Below are positions 17,659 to 27,048 of a DNA stretch of 64,000 nt, piece by piece. The stretch's first letter is position 1. Each line of letters starts with the position of its first letter. A model generated the notes under the pieces. The model worked only from the letters and a program-made list of their open reading frames with translations, did no database searches and was not told where the DNA came from. Origin of the DNA: an uncultured Acidimicrobiia bacterium (GTDB taxonomy: Bacteria; Actinomycetota; Acidimicrobiia; Spongiisociales; Spongiisociaceae); assembly GCA_958295745.1 (NCBI GenBank), contig OY282370.1:806001-870000 (forward strand), written 5' to 3'. The position numbers were made by a program, and so were the translations under genes.

Positions 17659-19005
17659 ATGAGGAAAAGGCTGTGCACTTTCTGCGGGGCCCGGCAAGAA
17701 GACGCCCAGGCTCTCATCGTTGGCGACCGGAACACCGCTATCTGCGACACTTGTATCCGGATCGCCGACGGCCTGGTCAAAGAACGGCTGATCCCCACCG
17801 GCGACATGGTGCTCGACAACATCGGGCAGCTGGCTACCAACAACCCCCGCTTTCCCGGTGTCTTGGGTCTGGTGTCCAATGCGGTGGTGGCGATCCGCCG
17901 CGGGAGGATCGCCTGGGCGGGTCCGTCCGAACGGCTGCCGCAGGGCCTCGACCCCCTTCCCCGCCTCGATTGCGGCGGCCGCGCCGTCATACCCGGCCTC
18001 ATAGACGCCCATACCCACCTCCTGTTCGGCGGTGACGGCAGCAGCGAATTCGTGCTGCGATCCCGGGGCATGCCGGCGGCCGAAGCGTCCGCCCGCGGCG
18101 GCGGTGACAACCGAACCGCCTCCACCACCAGCATGATGGACATCGATGACTTCGCGGACGGGATCAGCGCCCGCCTGAGCAGGATGCTCGACCACGGAAC
18201 CACCACCGCCGAGGCGGCCGCCGGGTACACAGCCGAACACGTAGACGAGCTGGACCTGCTGGAAGTGGCGGGGATGGTCAACCGGCGGCATGAGGTGGAC
18301 CTCGTCGCCACCTTCGATGTTGTCGGGTTTCCGCCTGCGCCTGCCGACCGAACGTCCGGAATGGAGATCCTCGCCGAGAAGGTGCTCCCCGAGGTGGCCG
18401 GTCTGGGCTACACCATCCGTATAAAGTTCGGAAAGGGACCCTTCACCGTCGAGGAAGCCCATCTGTTGCTGTCCACCGCCGCCCGGCTCGGTTCCCGGAC
18501 CCGCATCCACTGTGAAGATCCCATGACCAACGAGGCCTACGGGCTGGCCTTGGACACCACCGCGGCGGTCATAGACCACTGCGGCAACGTGGATCGCGAC
18601 CGGGCCAGGCAGATGGGCGCCCAGGGCACGGCGGTGGTGATCACCCCGGCCACCGCCCTCGCCAACCGCAACTACCCGCCCCCTCTGCGGGACCTGATCG
18701 ATCTGGGGGTTCCGGTGGCGATAGGAACCGATTGCCGTCCGGTTCCCGTATTGGTCGAGTCGATGCCGCTGGCCGTCTCGCTGGCGGTGCTGGAGATGGG
18801 GCTCACCCCCGACCAGGCGGTGTGGTCCGCCACCCGGGGCGGCGCCATCGCCCTCGGGCTGCGGAACCGCGGCTGGATAGCCCAGGGAGCGGTGGCGGAC
18901 CTGGTGGTGCTCGACGCGCCCAGCCCCGCCTACATGAGCTACCGGCCCGGCACGAACCTGGCATGGAAGGTGCTCAAGAACGGCGCGGTGGTGGTGAACC
19001 GCTGA
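17659..19005 (+). CDS. ClpX-type zinc finger fused to HutI-like amidohydrolase
   Basis: Residues 1-42 form a ClpX-like C4 zinc-binding domain (CTFC at 6-9 and CDTC about 18 residues later, with the IRIADGL ending). The remaining 400 residues are an amidohydrolase close to imidazolonepropionase: DAHTHLLFGG with the HxH metal pair, GTTTAEAAAGYT, HCEDPMTNEA and GTDCRPVP with the metal Asp. Several HutI residues differ: the EvKSGYG motif has lost its Lys, and the usual AHAVP histidine is absent (DVVGFPP). It may act on another cyclic amide. No other hut genes are near. The start at the ATG 17659 is placed just before the zinc finger. Confidence 0.78.
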   Translation: MRKRLCTFCGARQEDAQALIVGDRNTAICDTCIRIADGLVKERLIPTGDMVLDNIGQLATNNPRFPGVLGLVSNAVVAIRRGRIAWAGPSERLPQGLDPLPRLDCGGRAVIPGLIDAHTHLLFGGDGSSEFVLRSRGMPAAEASARGGGDNRTASTTSMMDIDDFADGISARLSRMLDHGTTTAEAAAGYTAEHVDELDLLEVAGMVNRRHEVDLVATFDVVGFPPAPADRTSGMEILAEKVLPEVAGLGYTIRIKFGKGPFTVEEAHLLLSTAARLGSRTRIHCEDPMTNEAYGLALDTTAAVIDHCGNVDRDRARQMGAQGTAVVITPATALANRNYPPPLRDLIDLGVPVAIGTDCRPVPVLVESMPLAVSLAVLEMGLTPDQAVWSATRGGAIALGLRNRGWIAQGAVADLVVLDAPSPAYMSYRPGTNLAWKVLKNGAVVVNR

Positions 19006-19166
19006 CACCGCAGTGCTATCCCCTTCACCATGCGGGTGAACCCCGCCAACCCGGAATCAGACGACGGTGCACTCCGACAATCCCGTTTCAGAATGCCGTC
19101 CGTACGCATTTCCACCCACCCCTCCCCAACCGAACCTTCGTGAACGATCGGGGTAACCTCCCCCCG

Positions 19167-19982
19167 ATGGCCCTGCCCCCCGCCCTCCTGCACGAGCGCC
19201 CGATCGCCATGGCCCACCGGGGGTCGATGCTGCTCTGGCCGGAGAACACGATGACGGCCTTCCAGGAAGCGGTAGACCTCGGCTGCCGATATCTCGAGAC
19301 CGACCTCCAGATCAGCCGGGACGGGGTGCTGGTGGCATTTCACGACGACAAGCTCGACCGGACCACCGACGGCGCCGGGCCGGTCTCCGATCACCTATGG
19401 GAGGATCTGCAGGACCTGGACGCCGCCTACCGCTTCCGGCCCCAAGGACAGGACGGAGATTTCCCCTACCGGGGCCGCGGCGTCCGGATACCCTCCCTCG
19501 AGGAGCTGATGACCTCCTACCCCGAGGTGGTGGTGTCGCTGGACCTGAAACGGGACGGGCTGGAGGAACCCTTGGTCGAGCTCATCGGCCGCCTCGACCT
19601 GTGGGACCGGGTGATAGTGGGGTCGTTCAAAGGGGGGCGGCTGAGACGGTTTCGGTCCCTGGCCGACCGGCCGGTGGCAACCTCGGCCGGCCCCGGCGAG
19701 ACGCTCCGCTTCGTGACCGCGGCCCGGCTTCGCCGCACTCCGCACTTGGCCGCCGACGCACTCCAGGTGCCGGTCAAGCAGTGGATCACCGTGGTGAGCG
19801 CCCGGACGGTCGAGACCGCCAAGGCCGCCGGGATGCCGTTGATAGTCTGGACCATCAACGACCCGGACGAGATGCGGCGTCTGCTCGACTTGGGGGTGGA
19901 CGGCCTCATAACCGACCGGCCCGACCTGTTGCGCAGGCTGCTCCTGGAGCGCAGCCGCCCGCCCGGGCCGACCGGTGGGTGA
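19167..19982 (+). CDS. glycerophosphodiester phosphodiesterase
   Basis: The 271-aa TIM-barrel protein hydrolyses glycerophosphodiesters to glycerol 3-phosphate and an alcohol. GDPD motifs are clear: MAHRGSMLLWPENTM (catalytic His-Arg and Glu-Asn), LETDLQISRDGVLVAFHDDKLDRTTDG (metal Glu/Asp and second His), SLDLKRD, and VWTINDPDEM plus GVDGLITDRPDLL at the C-terminus. No signal peptide, so cytoplasmic. I chose the ATG at 19167; upstream sequence in the same frame overlaps the previous gene. The next gene starts at the base after its stop, suggesting an operon. Confidence 0.92.
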   Translation: MALPPALLHERPIAMAHRGSMLLWPENTMTAFQEAVDLGCRYLETDLQISRDGVLVAFHDDKLDRTTDGAGPVSDHLWEDLQDLDAAYRFRPQGQDGDFPYRGRGVRIPSLEELMTSYPEVVVSLDLKRDGLEEPLVELIGRLDLWDRVIVGSFKGGRLRRFRSLADRPVATSAGPGETLRFVTAARLRRTPHLAADALQVPVKQWITVVSARTVETAKAAGMPLIVWTINDPDEMRRLLDLGVDGLITDRPDLLRRLLLERSRPPGPTGG

Positions 19983-20855
19983 ATGGGTCCGGAACGGCTC
20001 TTCCTCCGCCCCGCCTCCCTGATCCTGGCACTTTCGGTGGCGGCGGCCTCGGCCTCCTGCGGAGATGAAACAGGCGGCGCCGGCGGAGAAGCCCTGCCCG
20101 ACGACGCGCTGGTGCTGGTGGTCTCGACGGATTTGGCGGTGGGGCGGGAGCGGGTGCTGGTCTCCGCCCTCGACCGCGACAACCGGTCGCTGGTCACCGA
20201 CCGACCGGTCAGGCTGGCGTTCTTCGCCCCCGACGGCGCCGCCGCCGAGGAGGCGCCCGCCCGCTTCGTCTGGGCCGTCCCCGACGTGCGGGGCATGTGG
20301 ACGGCCCAAGTCGTCTTCGACACCCCCGGCGTCTGGTCGGTGGCGGTGCGGACAACCGACGACCGCCTGGTCCGGGGCGCCCCGTTCAGCGTGGCCCCCG
20401 CCCCGCGCACCGTCGGGGTGGGGGAAAGAGCGCCCCCTTCCCGATCCAAGACGCAGGCCGACGGCCCCTTGGAGTCGATCACCAGCGACCCGGACCCCGA
20501 CCCCCGTCTGTACGGGATGACGGTGGCCGAGGCGGTCGGATCCGGGCGCCCGTCGGTCATCGTTTTCGCCACCCCGGCCTTCTGCACCGGCCAGACCTGC
20601 GGTCCGGTGCTGGACGCGGCCAAGTCGCTGATCGACCGCCGCCCGGACGTGAACTGGGTGCACGTGGAGGTGTACGACAACCTCGACGCGGCCGGCCCCG
20701 AGAACCTGGTGTTGGCGGAGCCCGTATCCGAGTGGGGCCTGCCCACCGAACCTTGGGTGTTCCTGGTGGATGCGGACGGGGTGGTCACAGACCGGTTCGA
20801 GGGCGTGGTCGGCCCCGCCGAGCTGGAGGAGGCCCTGGCCCGGGTGACGGGGTGA
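19983..20855 (+). CDS. lipoprotein with thioredoxin-like domain
   Basis: The 290-aa product has a signal peptide with lipobox ASASC (Cys near 25). Residues 40-130 form an Ig/cupredoxin-like beta domain, and residues 175-285 a thioredoxin-like fold with FATPAFCTGQTCGPVL, in which Cys-x4-Cys replaces the usual CxxC, and a C-terminal VTDRFEGVVGPAELEEAL. It starts directly after the GDPD stop and precedes the cytochrome oxidase genes, so a role as an extracytoplasmic redox or copper chaperone for CuA assembly is plausible but inferred. Confidence 0.7.
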   Translation: MGPERLFLRPASLILALSVAAASASCGDETGGAGGEALPDDALVLVVSTDLAVGRERVLVSALDRDNRSLVTDRPVRLAFFAPDGAAAEEAPARFVWAVPDVRGMWTAQVVFDTPGVWSVAVRTTDDRLVRGAPFSVAPAPRTVGVGERAPPSRSKTQADGPLESITSDPDPDPRLYGMTVAEAVGSGRPSVIVFATPAFCTGQTCGPVLDAAKSLIDRRPDVNWVHVEVYDNLDAAGPENLVLAEPVSEWGLPTEPWVFLVDADGVVTDRFEGVVGPAELEEALARVTG

Positions 20856-20972
20856 CCGCCCCTCCCCGCCGCCGGGCGGGTGTTCGGTAGAAGGCGCCCC
20901 GCCCCATGTCTAACATGGCGGAGTCTTGCGGATGGCTGGATGGATCCTGTGGCCGGGTCACGGAAGGGAGAG

Positions 20973-22043
20973 ATGAACCTACGCAAACGGACGGGCCGGC
21001 TGTCTTTCGGACGTGCACCGGCCGCCCTTCTCGTCCTCGTGCTCCTGGGAAGCTGCGGCCGCGTCGAGCAGCCTCTCAATTCCTTCGACTCCCAGGGCCC
21101 GATCGCCGAGCGGATCAACGCCCTGTTCTGGCCGGTGTTCTGGATCGCGGTGGTCATCTTCGTCCTCGTCCAAGGCGCCCTGCTGCTGACGGTCTTCCTG
21201 TTCCGCGAGCGCCGGGGAAAGGAGCGCCCCGAACCCAAACAGATCACCGGCAGCACCCGGCTGGAGCTCCTGTGGACGGTGATCCCGACCTTGATCCTGG
21301 CCGGAATCGCGGTCCCCACCGTGGCTACCCTGTTCGATCTGGCCGACTGCCCGCCCGGCGCCATGGACATCGAGGTCATCGGGCATCAATGGTGGTTCGA
21401 GTACCGGTACCCGGACTCGGGCGCGGTTACCGCCAACATCATGGCGATCCCCGAGGACACCGAGATATGCGCCAGGATGACCTCCGACGACGTCCTGCAT
21501 AACTTCTGGATACCCAAACTGGCCGGCAAGCGCTATCTGGTGCCCGGCCAGGAAACCGTCCAGCGTCTCTACGCCGAGGAGCCGGGCGAGTACTGGGGGC
21601 ACTGCGCCGAGTTCTGCGGTCTCAGCCACGCCCGGATGCGGGCCCGGGTGGTGGCCATGACCCAGGGGGATTTCGACGCCTGGGTGGATGACCAGCTCCG
21701 CCCGGCCGTCATGCCCGCCCCCGGTTCGGAGGCGGAACGGGGCATGGAGGTGTTCCTGGCCAGCGCCTGCATCGGCTGCCATATCATCGACGGGGTGAAC
21801 AACCCCGATCCGGCCACCCTGACCGTGGCGTCACCCGACCTGACCCACTTCGCTTCGCGGCATGTGTTCGCCGGCGCTACCCTGCCCGCCGGATTGAACC
21901 CGACCAGGGCGGACTGGGAGGCGGACCTGCGGAAGTGGCTGGCCGACCCCCCGACCTGGAAGCCCGGCTCGTTCATGCCCGACCTCGGCCTGACCGCAGA
22001 CGAGATCGATGCCCTGGCCGCCTACCTGTCGACGCTGGAATGA
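20973..22043 (+). CDS. ctaC: cytochrome c oxidase subunit II with fused cytochrome c domain
   Basis: The 356-aa subunit II of a caa3-type oxidase starts with a lipobox-like signal (LVLLGSC), two membrane helices at about 45-70 and 90-115, and the cupredoxin CuA domain. CuA ligands are present: His in VLHNFWIP and the CAEFCGLSHARM cluster. A C-terminal cytochrome c domain carries CIGCH near 265 and a late SFMPDLGL Met. Electrons thus enter via the fused haem to CuA. An ATG at 20973 behind GGAAGGGAG fits. It heads the ctaC-D-E-F cluster. Confidence 0.93.
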   Translation: MNLRKRTGRLSFGRAPAALLVLVLLGSCGRVEQPLNSFDSQGPIAERINALFWPVFWIAVVIFVLVQGALLLTVFLFRERRGKERPEPKQITGSTRLELLWTVIPTLILAGIAVPTVATLFDLADCPPGAMDIEVIGHQWWFEYRYPDSGAVTANIMAIPEDTEICARMTSDDVLHNFWIPKLAGKRYLVPGQETVQRLYAEEPGEYWGHCAEFCGLSHARMRARVVAMTQGDFDAWVDDQLRPAVMPAPGSEAERGMEVFLASACIGCHIIDGVNNPDPATLTVASPDLTHFASRHVFAGATLPAGLNPTRADWEADLRKWLADPPTWKPGSFMPDLGLTADEIDALAAYLSTLE

Positions 22044-22062
22044 CGGATATGAGGAGGGTTGT

Positions 22063-24147
22063 ATGGCAATCGACCTGACCACCGAGACCGTGGAACGGTC
22101 CGAGACCACCGTCTTCCGCCGCCCGCAGCTGACCACCGGCTTCTGGTCGTGGATCACCACCGCCGACCACAAGAAGATCGGCCTCCTCTACGGCTACACC
22201 GCCTTCTTCTTCTTCATCGCCGGAGGGGTCGAGGCGCTGCTCATCCGCATCCAGCTGTCGGGTCCGGAGGGCGCCTTCCTGAGCGCCGCCGAGTACAACG
22301 GCCTGTTCACCACCCACGCGATCACGATGATCTTCCTGTTCGTCATGCCCATCTCGGCCGCCTTCTTCAACTACCTGCTGCCGCTCATGATCGGCGCCCG
22401 GGACGTGGCCTTCCCCCGCATGAACGCGGTCAGCTACTGGATATTCCTGTTCGGAGGGGTGTTCATATACTCCTCGCTGATCTTCGGCACCAACCCGGCG
22501 CCGGTGGGCGGCAGCCTCCCCGGCGGGGCTGCCGACGCCGAGATGCTCGGCTCCATCCCCAACAGCGGATGGTTCATCTACGCCCCCAACAGCGGGGCGG
22601 CTTACTCGCCCGGAACCGCGGTCGACTTCGCGGCACTCGGACTGCAGATGCTCGGCGTGGCGTCCCTCATCTCGGCGGTCAACTTCATCGTCACCATCCT
22701 CAACATGCGGGCCAAGGGGATGCGACTCCTGCGCATGCCGGTGTTCGTGTGGATGACCTTCGTGGTGGCGCTGCTGCTCCTGTTCTCCCTGCCGATCATC
22801 GCCATCGCCCTGTTCATGCTCACCTTCGACCGGCAGTTCGGCACGCTGTTCTTCGTGGCGGAGGCCGGGGGCGACCCGATCCTGTGGCAGCACCTGTTCT
22901 GGCTGTTCGGACACCCCGAGGTCTACATCCTGATCCTGCCCGCCATGGGCATCGTGTCCGAGACCCTGCCGGTGTTCTCGAAGAAACCCCTCTTCGGGTA
23001 CCCGGCGGTGGTCTTCGCAGGCGCGGCCATCGCCTTCCTGGGGTTCGGGGTGTGGGCCCACCACATGTTCGCGTCCGGCATCCCCACCGTGGCCCAAGCC
23101 GCCTTCGGCCTTTCGACCATGACCATCGCCATCCCCACCGGGATAAAGATCTTCAACTGGCTGGGGACGGTCTGGGGCGGCAAGGTCCGCCTGTCCACCC
23201 CCATGCTCTTCTCCCTCGGTTTCGTGGCCCTGTTCGTGATCGGCGGCCTGTCAGGGGTGACCCACGCCGTCGTTCCGTCCGACTGGCAGCAGACCGACAC
23301 CTATTACATCGTGGCCCACTTCCACTATGTGCTGTTCGGCGGGTCGATCTTCGGGCTGTTCGCCGGCATCTACTACTGGTTCCCCAAACTCACCGGGCGT
23401 ATGTACAACGAGTCCCTGGGCAAGTGGCATTTCTGGCTGATGTTCATCGGCATGAACCTGACCTTCGGCCCGATGCACTGGCTGGGGCTCCAGGGAATGG
23501 TGCGGCGGACCTGGGTGTACGCGGAAGAGGCGGGCCTCGGACCGTGGAACATGGCGGCGACCGTGGGGGCGTTCATAATCGCGGTCTCGGTGGGGGTGTT
23601 CATGGTCAACTGGATGTACTCGAAACGAAGGGGCCGTCCGGCGCCCGACGACCCCTGGGACGCCCGCACCCTGGAATGGACCATGCCTTCCCCCACCCCC
23701 GAATACAACTTCGCGGTGGAACCCGTGGTCACCTCCCTGGACGACTTCTGGCATCAGAAATACGACGAGGACGAGGAAGGCCGGGCGGTGCGCAAGGAGA
23801 AGGCCGATGAGATCGTGGCGGATCTCATCTACACCAACGGCCACCCCGACCGCGAGATACACCTGCCGGCGCCTTCCTATTTCCCCTTCTTCGTGGGGCT
23901 CGGCATCATGCTCATCGCCTACGGGATCATGTACCACACCAAACCGTGGGGCATCCCCCTCCTAGCGGCGGGCGCGGTGGTGACCGTCGCCGCCTTCGTG
24001 GCGTGGGGGTCGGAGCCGCTCGAAGAGATCCACGATGAAGACGACCACGGGAACGGCGGAGACGGCGGGGACGGCGGCGGCCATGGAATCGAAACGCACG
24101 AGCCGCCCGCCGGCGCTGTGTTGTCCGCCGGAGAGAGGCGCGCCTGA
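22063..24147 (+). CDS. ctaD: cytochrome c oxidase subunit I
   Basis: The 694-aa catalytic subunit contains 12 core helices plus two extra C-terminal helices around residues 605-650. Haem/copper ligands and channels are visible: THAITMIFLFVMP, WQHLFWLFGHPEVYILILP (CuB His-Tyr pair), WAHHMFASG, and AHFHYVLFGGS with the haem a/a3 histidines. It reduces O2 to water and pumps protons. GAGGAGG at 22051 sets the ATG at 22063. The C-terminal tail is rich in Gly/Asp/His. The stop shares one base with the ctaE start. Confidence 0.95.
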   Translation: MAIDLTTETVERSETTVFRRPQLTTGFWSWITTADHKKIGLLYGYTAFFFFIAGGVEALLIRIQLSGPEGAFLSAAEYNGLFTTHAITMIFLFVMPISAAFFNYLLPLMIGARDVAFPRMNAVSYWIFLFGGVFIYSSLIFGTNPAPVGGSLPGGAADAEMLGSIPNSGWFIYAPNSGAAYSPGTAVDFAALGLQMLGVASLISAVNFIVTILNMRAKGMRLLRMPVFVWMTFVVALLLLFSLPIIAIALFMLTFDRQFGTLFFVAEAGGDPILWQHLFWLFGHPEVYILILPAMGIVSETLPVFSKKPLFGYPAVVFAGAAIAFLGFGVWAHHMFASGIPTVAQAAFGLSTMTIAIPTGIKIFNWLGTVWGGKVRLSTPMLFSLGFVALFVIGGLSGVTHAVVPSDWQQTDTYYIVAHFHYVLFGGSIFGLFAGIYYWFPKLTGRMYNESLGKWHFWLMFIGMNLTFGPMHWLGLQGMVRRTWVYAEEAGLGPWNMAATVGAFIIAVSVGVFMVNWMYSKRRGRPAPDDPWDARTLEWTMPSPTPEYNFAVEPVVTSLDDFWHQKYDEDEEGRAVRKEKADEIVADLIYTNGHPDREIHLPAPSYFPFFVGLGIMLIAYGIMYHTKPWGIPLLAAGAVVTVAAFVAWGSEPLEEIHDEDDHGNGGDGGDGGGHGIETHEPPAGAVLSAGERRA

Positions 24148-24758
24148 TGGCCGATCTCGCCCACGGCCGCGACGAGGCCCCCGCCCATCACCAGCTCACC
24201 GGAATAGACAACCGCAAGCTGGGGATGTGGGTGTTCCTGAGCTCCGAGTTCCTGTTCTTCGGCGCCCTCATCAACAACTACCTGCTCTTCAAGGGCCGGG
24301 ATTTCGGACCGGGCGCCCTGTATCCGGTCGAGCTCTACGACATCCCGTTCACGTCGATCAGCTCGTTCGTGTTGCTGATGAGCTCGCTGACCATGGTGCT
24401 CGCCCACTCGGCGCTGGCCCGCCGCGACCAGGCCCAGGCCAGGACCTGGCTCTTCGCCACCGCCCTCCTGGGGGTGGTGTTCGTGTCGGGCCAGTACTTC
24501 GAGTTCGCCGAGTTCATCCTGCACGGCCTGAAGCTCAACGTGAACCCGGCCGCCAGCGCCTTCTACTTGCTGACCGGATTCCACGGCGCCCACGTGGTGA
24601 TCGGGGTGCTGATGCTCCTGGTGCTGGCCTTCAAGTCGGTGCGCAACGGCAGCCTGTCCGAAGCCGAGGGCCTCAACGTGGAGCTGGTCGGGTTGTACTG
24701 GCACTTCGTGGATATCATCTGGATCGTGATCTTCGTGCTCGTGTACCTGATCCAATGA
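24147..24758 (+). CDS. ctaE: cytochrome c oxidase subunit III
   Basis: The 203-aa protein has five membrane helices and the subunit III patterns LGMWVFLSSEFLFFGALI near the start, GVVFVSGQYFEF in the middle, FHGAHVVIGVLMLLVLA and the ending YWHFVDIIWIVIFVLVYLIQ. Subunit III stabilises the catalytic core and the lipid environment of the proton entry. It overlaps the ctaD stop by one base and is 19 bp before ctaF. Confidence 0.94.
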   Translation: MADLAHGRDEAPAHHQLTGIDNRKLGMWVFLSSEFLFFGALINNYLLFKGRDFGPGALYPVELYDIPFTSISSFVLLMSSLTMVLAHSALARRDQAQARTWLFATALLGVVFVSGQYFEFAEFILHGLKLNVNPAASAFYLLTGFHGAHVVIGVLMLLVLAFKSVRNGSLSEAEGLNVELVGLYWHFVDIIWIVIFVLVYLIQ

Positions 24759-24777
24759 CGGCGGCTGGGTAGACCAC

Positions 24778-25089
24778 ATGGCAGAGGCCGCCCACCACCA
24801 TCCCCAACCGCGGCAGTACGTGACGATCGCGATCGTGCTGGCCGTTCTGACCGCGGCCGAGGTGGGGCTCTTCTACCTGGAGCAAGGGGTGGAGGCCGTC
24901 GGCCAGAGCCTGACCGTCCCCGCCCTCCTGATCCTGAGCGCCCTGAAGTTCTACCTGGTGGTGGCGATGTTCATGCACCTGCGCTTCGAGAAGCGCCTGC
25001 TGTCGCGCTTCTTCACCGTAGGGGCGGTGCTCGCCGGAGCCCTGTATCTGGTGACGCTGGCAGCCCTAGGAGCGGTCATCCTGTTCTGA
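24778..25089 (+). CDS. ctaF: cytochrome c oxidase subunit IV family protein
   Basis: The 103-aa product has three membrane helices and matches the bacterial COX4/subunit IV (CtaF-like) family: TIAIVLAVLTAAEVGLFYLE, ILSALKFYLVVAMFMHLRFE and a C-terminal helix. It is the fourth gene of the oxidase cluster. The following 242 bp (25090-25331) hold no convincing gene or signal before ctaG. Confidence 0.88.
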   Translation: MAEAAHHHPQPRQYVTIAIVLAVLTAAEVGLFYLEQGVEAVGQSLTVPALLILSALKFYLVVAMFMHLRFEKRLLSRFFTVGAVLAGALYLVTLAALGAVILF

Positions 25090-25331
25090 GGAGACGCGTC
25101 GAGGTCGTCAACGACGCCGATGTCGCACAGACCACGCGGGCCCTCCATCGGGTGATGGCGGGCCGGAAGCGGTCAACTCCGGCAGCTCGGCGGTATCCTC
25201 GGCATGGCCCCATGAGCGCTCCGCTCGATAGAACCTTCTCCGGTCGTCTAACCTGACCCTCTCCACCGGACCGGCATGCCAATGCGTATCGACCTGAACC
25301 CCCACCACCCCCCATCGCCGCACCCTCTGAG

Positions 25332-26141
25332 ATGATTCCGGCCTGGCACCCCCATCTCGACGTGTGGGCCTTCGTGTTCGTTCTCGGATTCGGCTACTGG
25401 TACGCCGTCCGGCGCATCGGCCCGTATCTCGGAGTGGAGGGACCGCTCGTCACCCGGCGGCAGGCCGCCGTCTACGCCTTCGGGCTGGGGTCCCTGTGGG
25501 CGGTGTCGGACTGGCCCTTCCACGACATAGCCGAGCAGCACCTGTTTCTCTTCCACATGATCGAGCACATGGTGATCGCGCTGGTCGCCGCCCCGCTCCT
25601 GATCGCCGGAACCCCGGCCTGGCTGCTTCGGCGGACCCTCGCCCATCCCCGCCTCCTCCCCGCCCTCGGTCCGCTTACCAAACCGTTGGCGGCCTTCTTC
25701 GTGTTCAACGGGATCCTGGTGGGCATGCATTGGCCCCAGATAGTGGACCTGATGCTCACCTCCGGCGTGTATCACTTCCTCATCCACGCACTGCTGCTGG
25801 CCGCCGCATTGGTGATGTGGATCCCGGTGCTGAGTCCGGTCCCCGAACTGAAGCAGATGACCCCTCCGCTCCGCATGCTGTATCTGTTCGCCCATTCGCT
25901 GCTTCCCACCATCCCCGCCTCCTTCCTCACCTTCGGGAGGGAACCGCTGTACCGGGCCTACGCCGAGGCGCCCCGCCTGTGGAACATCGACGCCATCACC
26001 GATCAGACCCTGGCCGGCCTGGTCATGAAGCTGGGCGGAGGCGCCATCCTGTGGGGCACCATCGCGGTGCTCTGGTTCCGTTGGTACGCCTACGAGCAAC
26101 GCTGGGAGGCGCTGGAGCGGGAACTGCGCAAGACGTCATGA
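25332..26141 (+). CDS. ctaG: cytochrome c oxidase assembly factor CtaG
   Basis: The 269-aa polytopic protein matches the caa3-type CtaG family of oxidase assembly factors: HPHLDVWAFVFVLGFGYWYA, the WPFHDIAEQHLFLFHMIEHM histidine-rich helices, FFVFNGILVGMHWPQ and YHFLIHALLLAAALVMW. These proteins assist copper delivery or assembly at the oxidase, matching its position right after ctaC-F. Its stop overlaps the next start by 4 nt. Confidence 0.9.
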   Translation: MIPAWHPHLDVWAFVFVLGFGYWYAVRRIGPYLGVEGPLVTRRQAAVYAFGLGSLWAVSDWPFHDIAEQHLFLFHMIEHMVIALVAAPLLIAGTPAWLLRRTLAHPRLLPALGPLTKPLAAFFVFNGILVGMHWPQIVDLMLTSGVYHFLIHALLLAAALVMWIPVLSPVPELKQMTPPLRMLYLFAHSLLPTIPASFLTFGREPLYRAYAEAPRLWNIDAITDQTLAGLVMKLGGGAILWGTIAVLWFRWYAYEQRWEALERELRKTS

Positions 26142-27031
26142 GGATCGCGGCCGCGGTCCTGGCGGTATCGGCGCTGGCTCTGGCCGCCGCATGCAGCAGC
26201 CCCGGAGGGGACCACGAAACGGTGCGGGGGGTAGTGCTAGAGGTGGACGGCGACCTGACCTCCGTGAAGTCGTTCCTGCTCCGCACCGACGACGGCGAGG
26301 TGCTGGAGGCGGCCCCGGCGCCCGACGGCGATTTCCGATTCCCGCTCCCCCACCTGCACGACCATCGCCGCACCTCCGAACCGATTCTGGTAGAGCTGGA
26401 CCGCTCGGTGGATCCACCTCTGGCGGTCGCCATCGAGGACGCCGACAGCCCGGCCTGGCACACCGGCGAACGAAGCGAACGGAACGACCCGCCCGGGGCC
26501 GCGGACGAACCAGGGCCGGACCGCCCGCCTGAATCCACAACGGCGGAATCGATGCCGGCGGAATCCACGACGGCGGAGACAACCCGCCCGGAACGGGAAG
26601 GTTCCGAAGACAGGCAGGGAGACCAACCGGACGGCGCAGGAAACGGCGGTTCTACATCGGCAACCTCGGACCCGGGCGCCGCTTCCACCCCGCCGCCTGC
26701 CGCCGCGACCCTTCCGGAGGAGAACGACGAGGACCGGAGCAGTCCCGAGTCGGGCCGAGAACCCGAAGCCGACGGGCCGGTGATCGATCTGGAGATCGTC
26801 GACGGGAAGCTCGAGGGCGGGGCCCGACAGGTGCCGGTGAACCTCGGAGATGCCGTAACCCTCCGGGTGAGCGGCAACAGCCAGGACGAGGTGCACGTGC
26901 ACGGATACGACCTGTTCGTCCATTTGGAGGAAGGCGCCGGGGAGCTCCGGTTCGAAGCTTCGATACCCGGAGTGTTCGAGGTCGAGCTGGAAGGTTCGCA
27001 CACCCTCCTGATCCGGCTGGAGGTGTCCTGA
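26138..27031 (+). CDS. lipoprotein with C-terminal cupredoxin-like domain
   Basis: A signal peptide with lipobox AAACSS begins the 297-aa product. An N-terminal beta segment (about 28-110) is followed by a low-complexity Glu/Pro/Ser/Thr linker with short repeats (AESTTAE, AESMPAE) at about 125-205, and a cupredoxin-like end (VNLGDAVTLRVSGNSQDEVHVHGYDL, split here by function) with HVHGYD. The latter resembles the EfeO/cupredoxin-like domains that bind metal at membranes. Coupled by ATGA to ctaG, it may help oxidase copper handling; this is inference. Confidence 0.65.
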   Translation: MRIAAAVLAVSALALAAACSSPGGDHETVRGVVLEVDGDLTSVKSFLLRTDDGEVLEAAPAPDGDFRFPLPHLHDHRRTSEPILVELDRSVDPPLAVAIEDADSPAWHTGERSERNDPPGAADEPGPDRPPESTTAESMPAESTTAETTRPEREGSEDRQGDQPDGAGNGGSTSATSDPGAASTPPPAAATLPEENDEDRSSPESGREPEADGPVIDLEIVDGKLEGGARQVPVNLGDAVTLRVSGNSQDEVHVHGYDLFVHLEEGAGELRFEASIPGVFEVELEGSHTLLIRLEVS

Positions 27032-27048
27032 TCAGGCGCTGCGCCGCG

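Noticed and set aside
17565-18311. Leftward 248-codon frame opposite the amidohydrolase
   Set aside because: Shadow of the real gene: Ser/Arg/Pro-rich text with no motif, caused by high GC at third positions.
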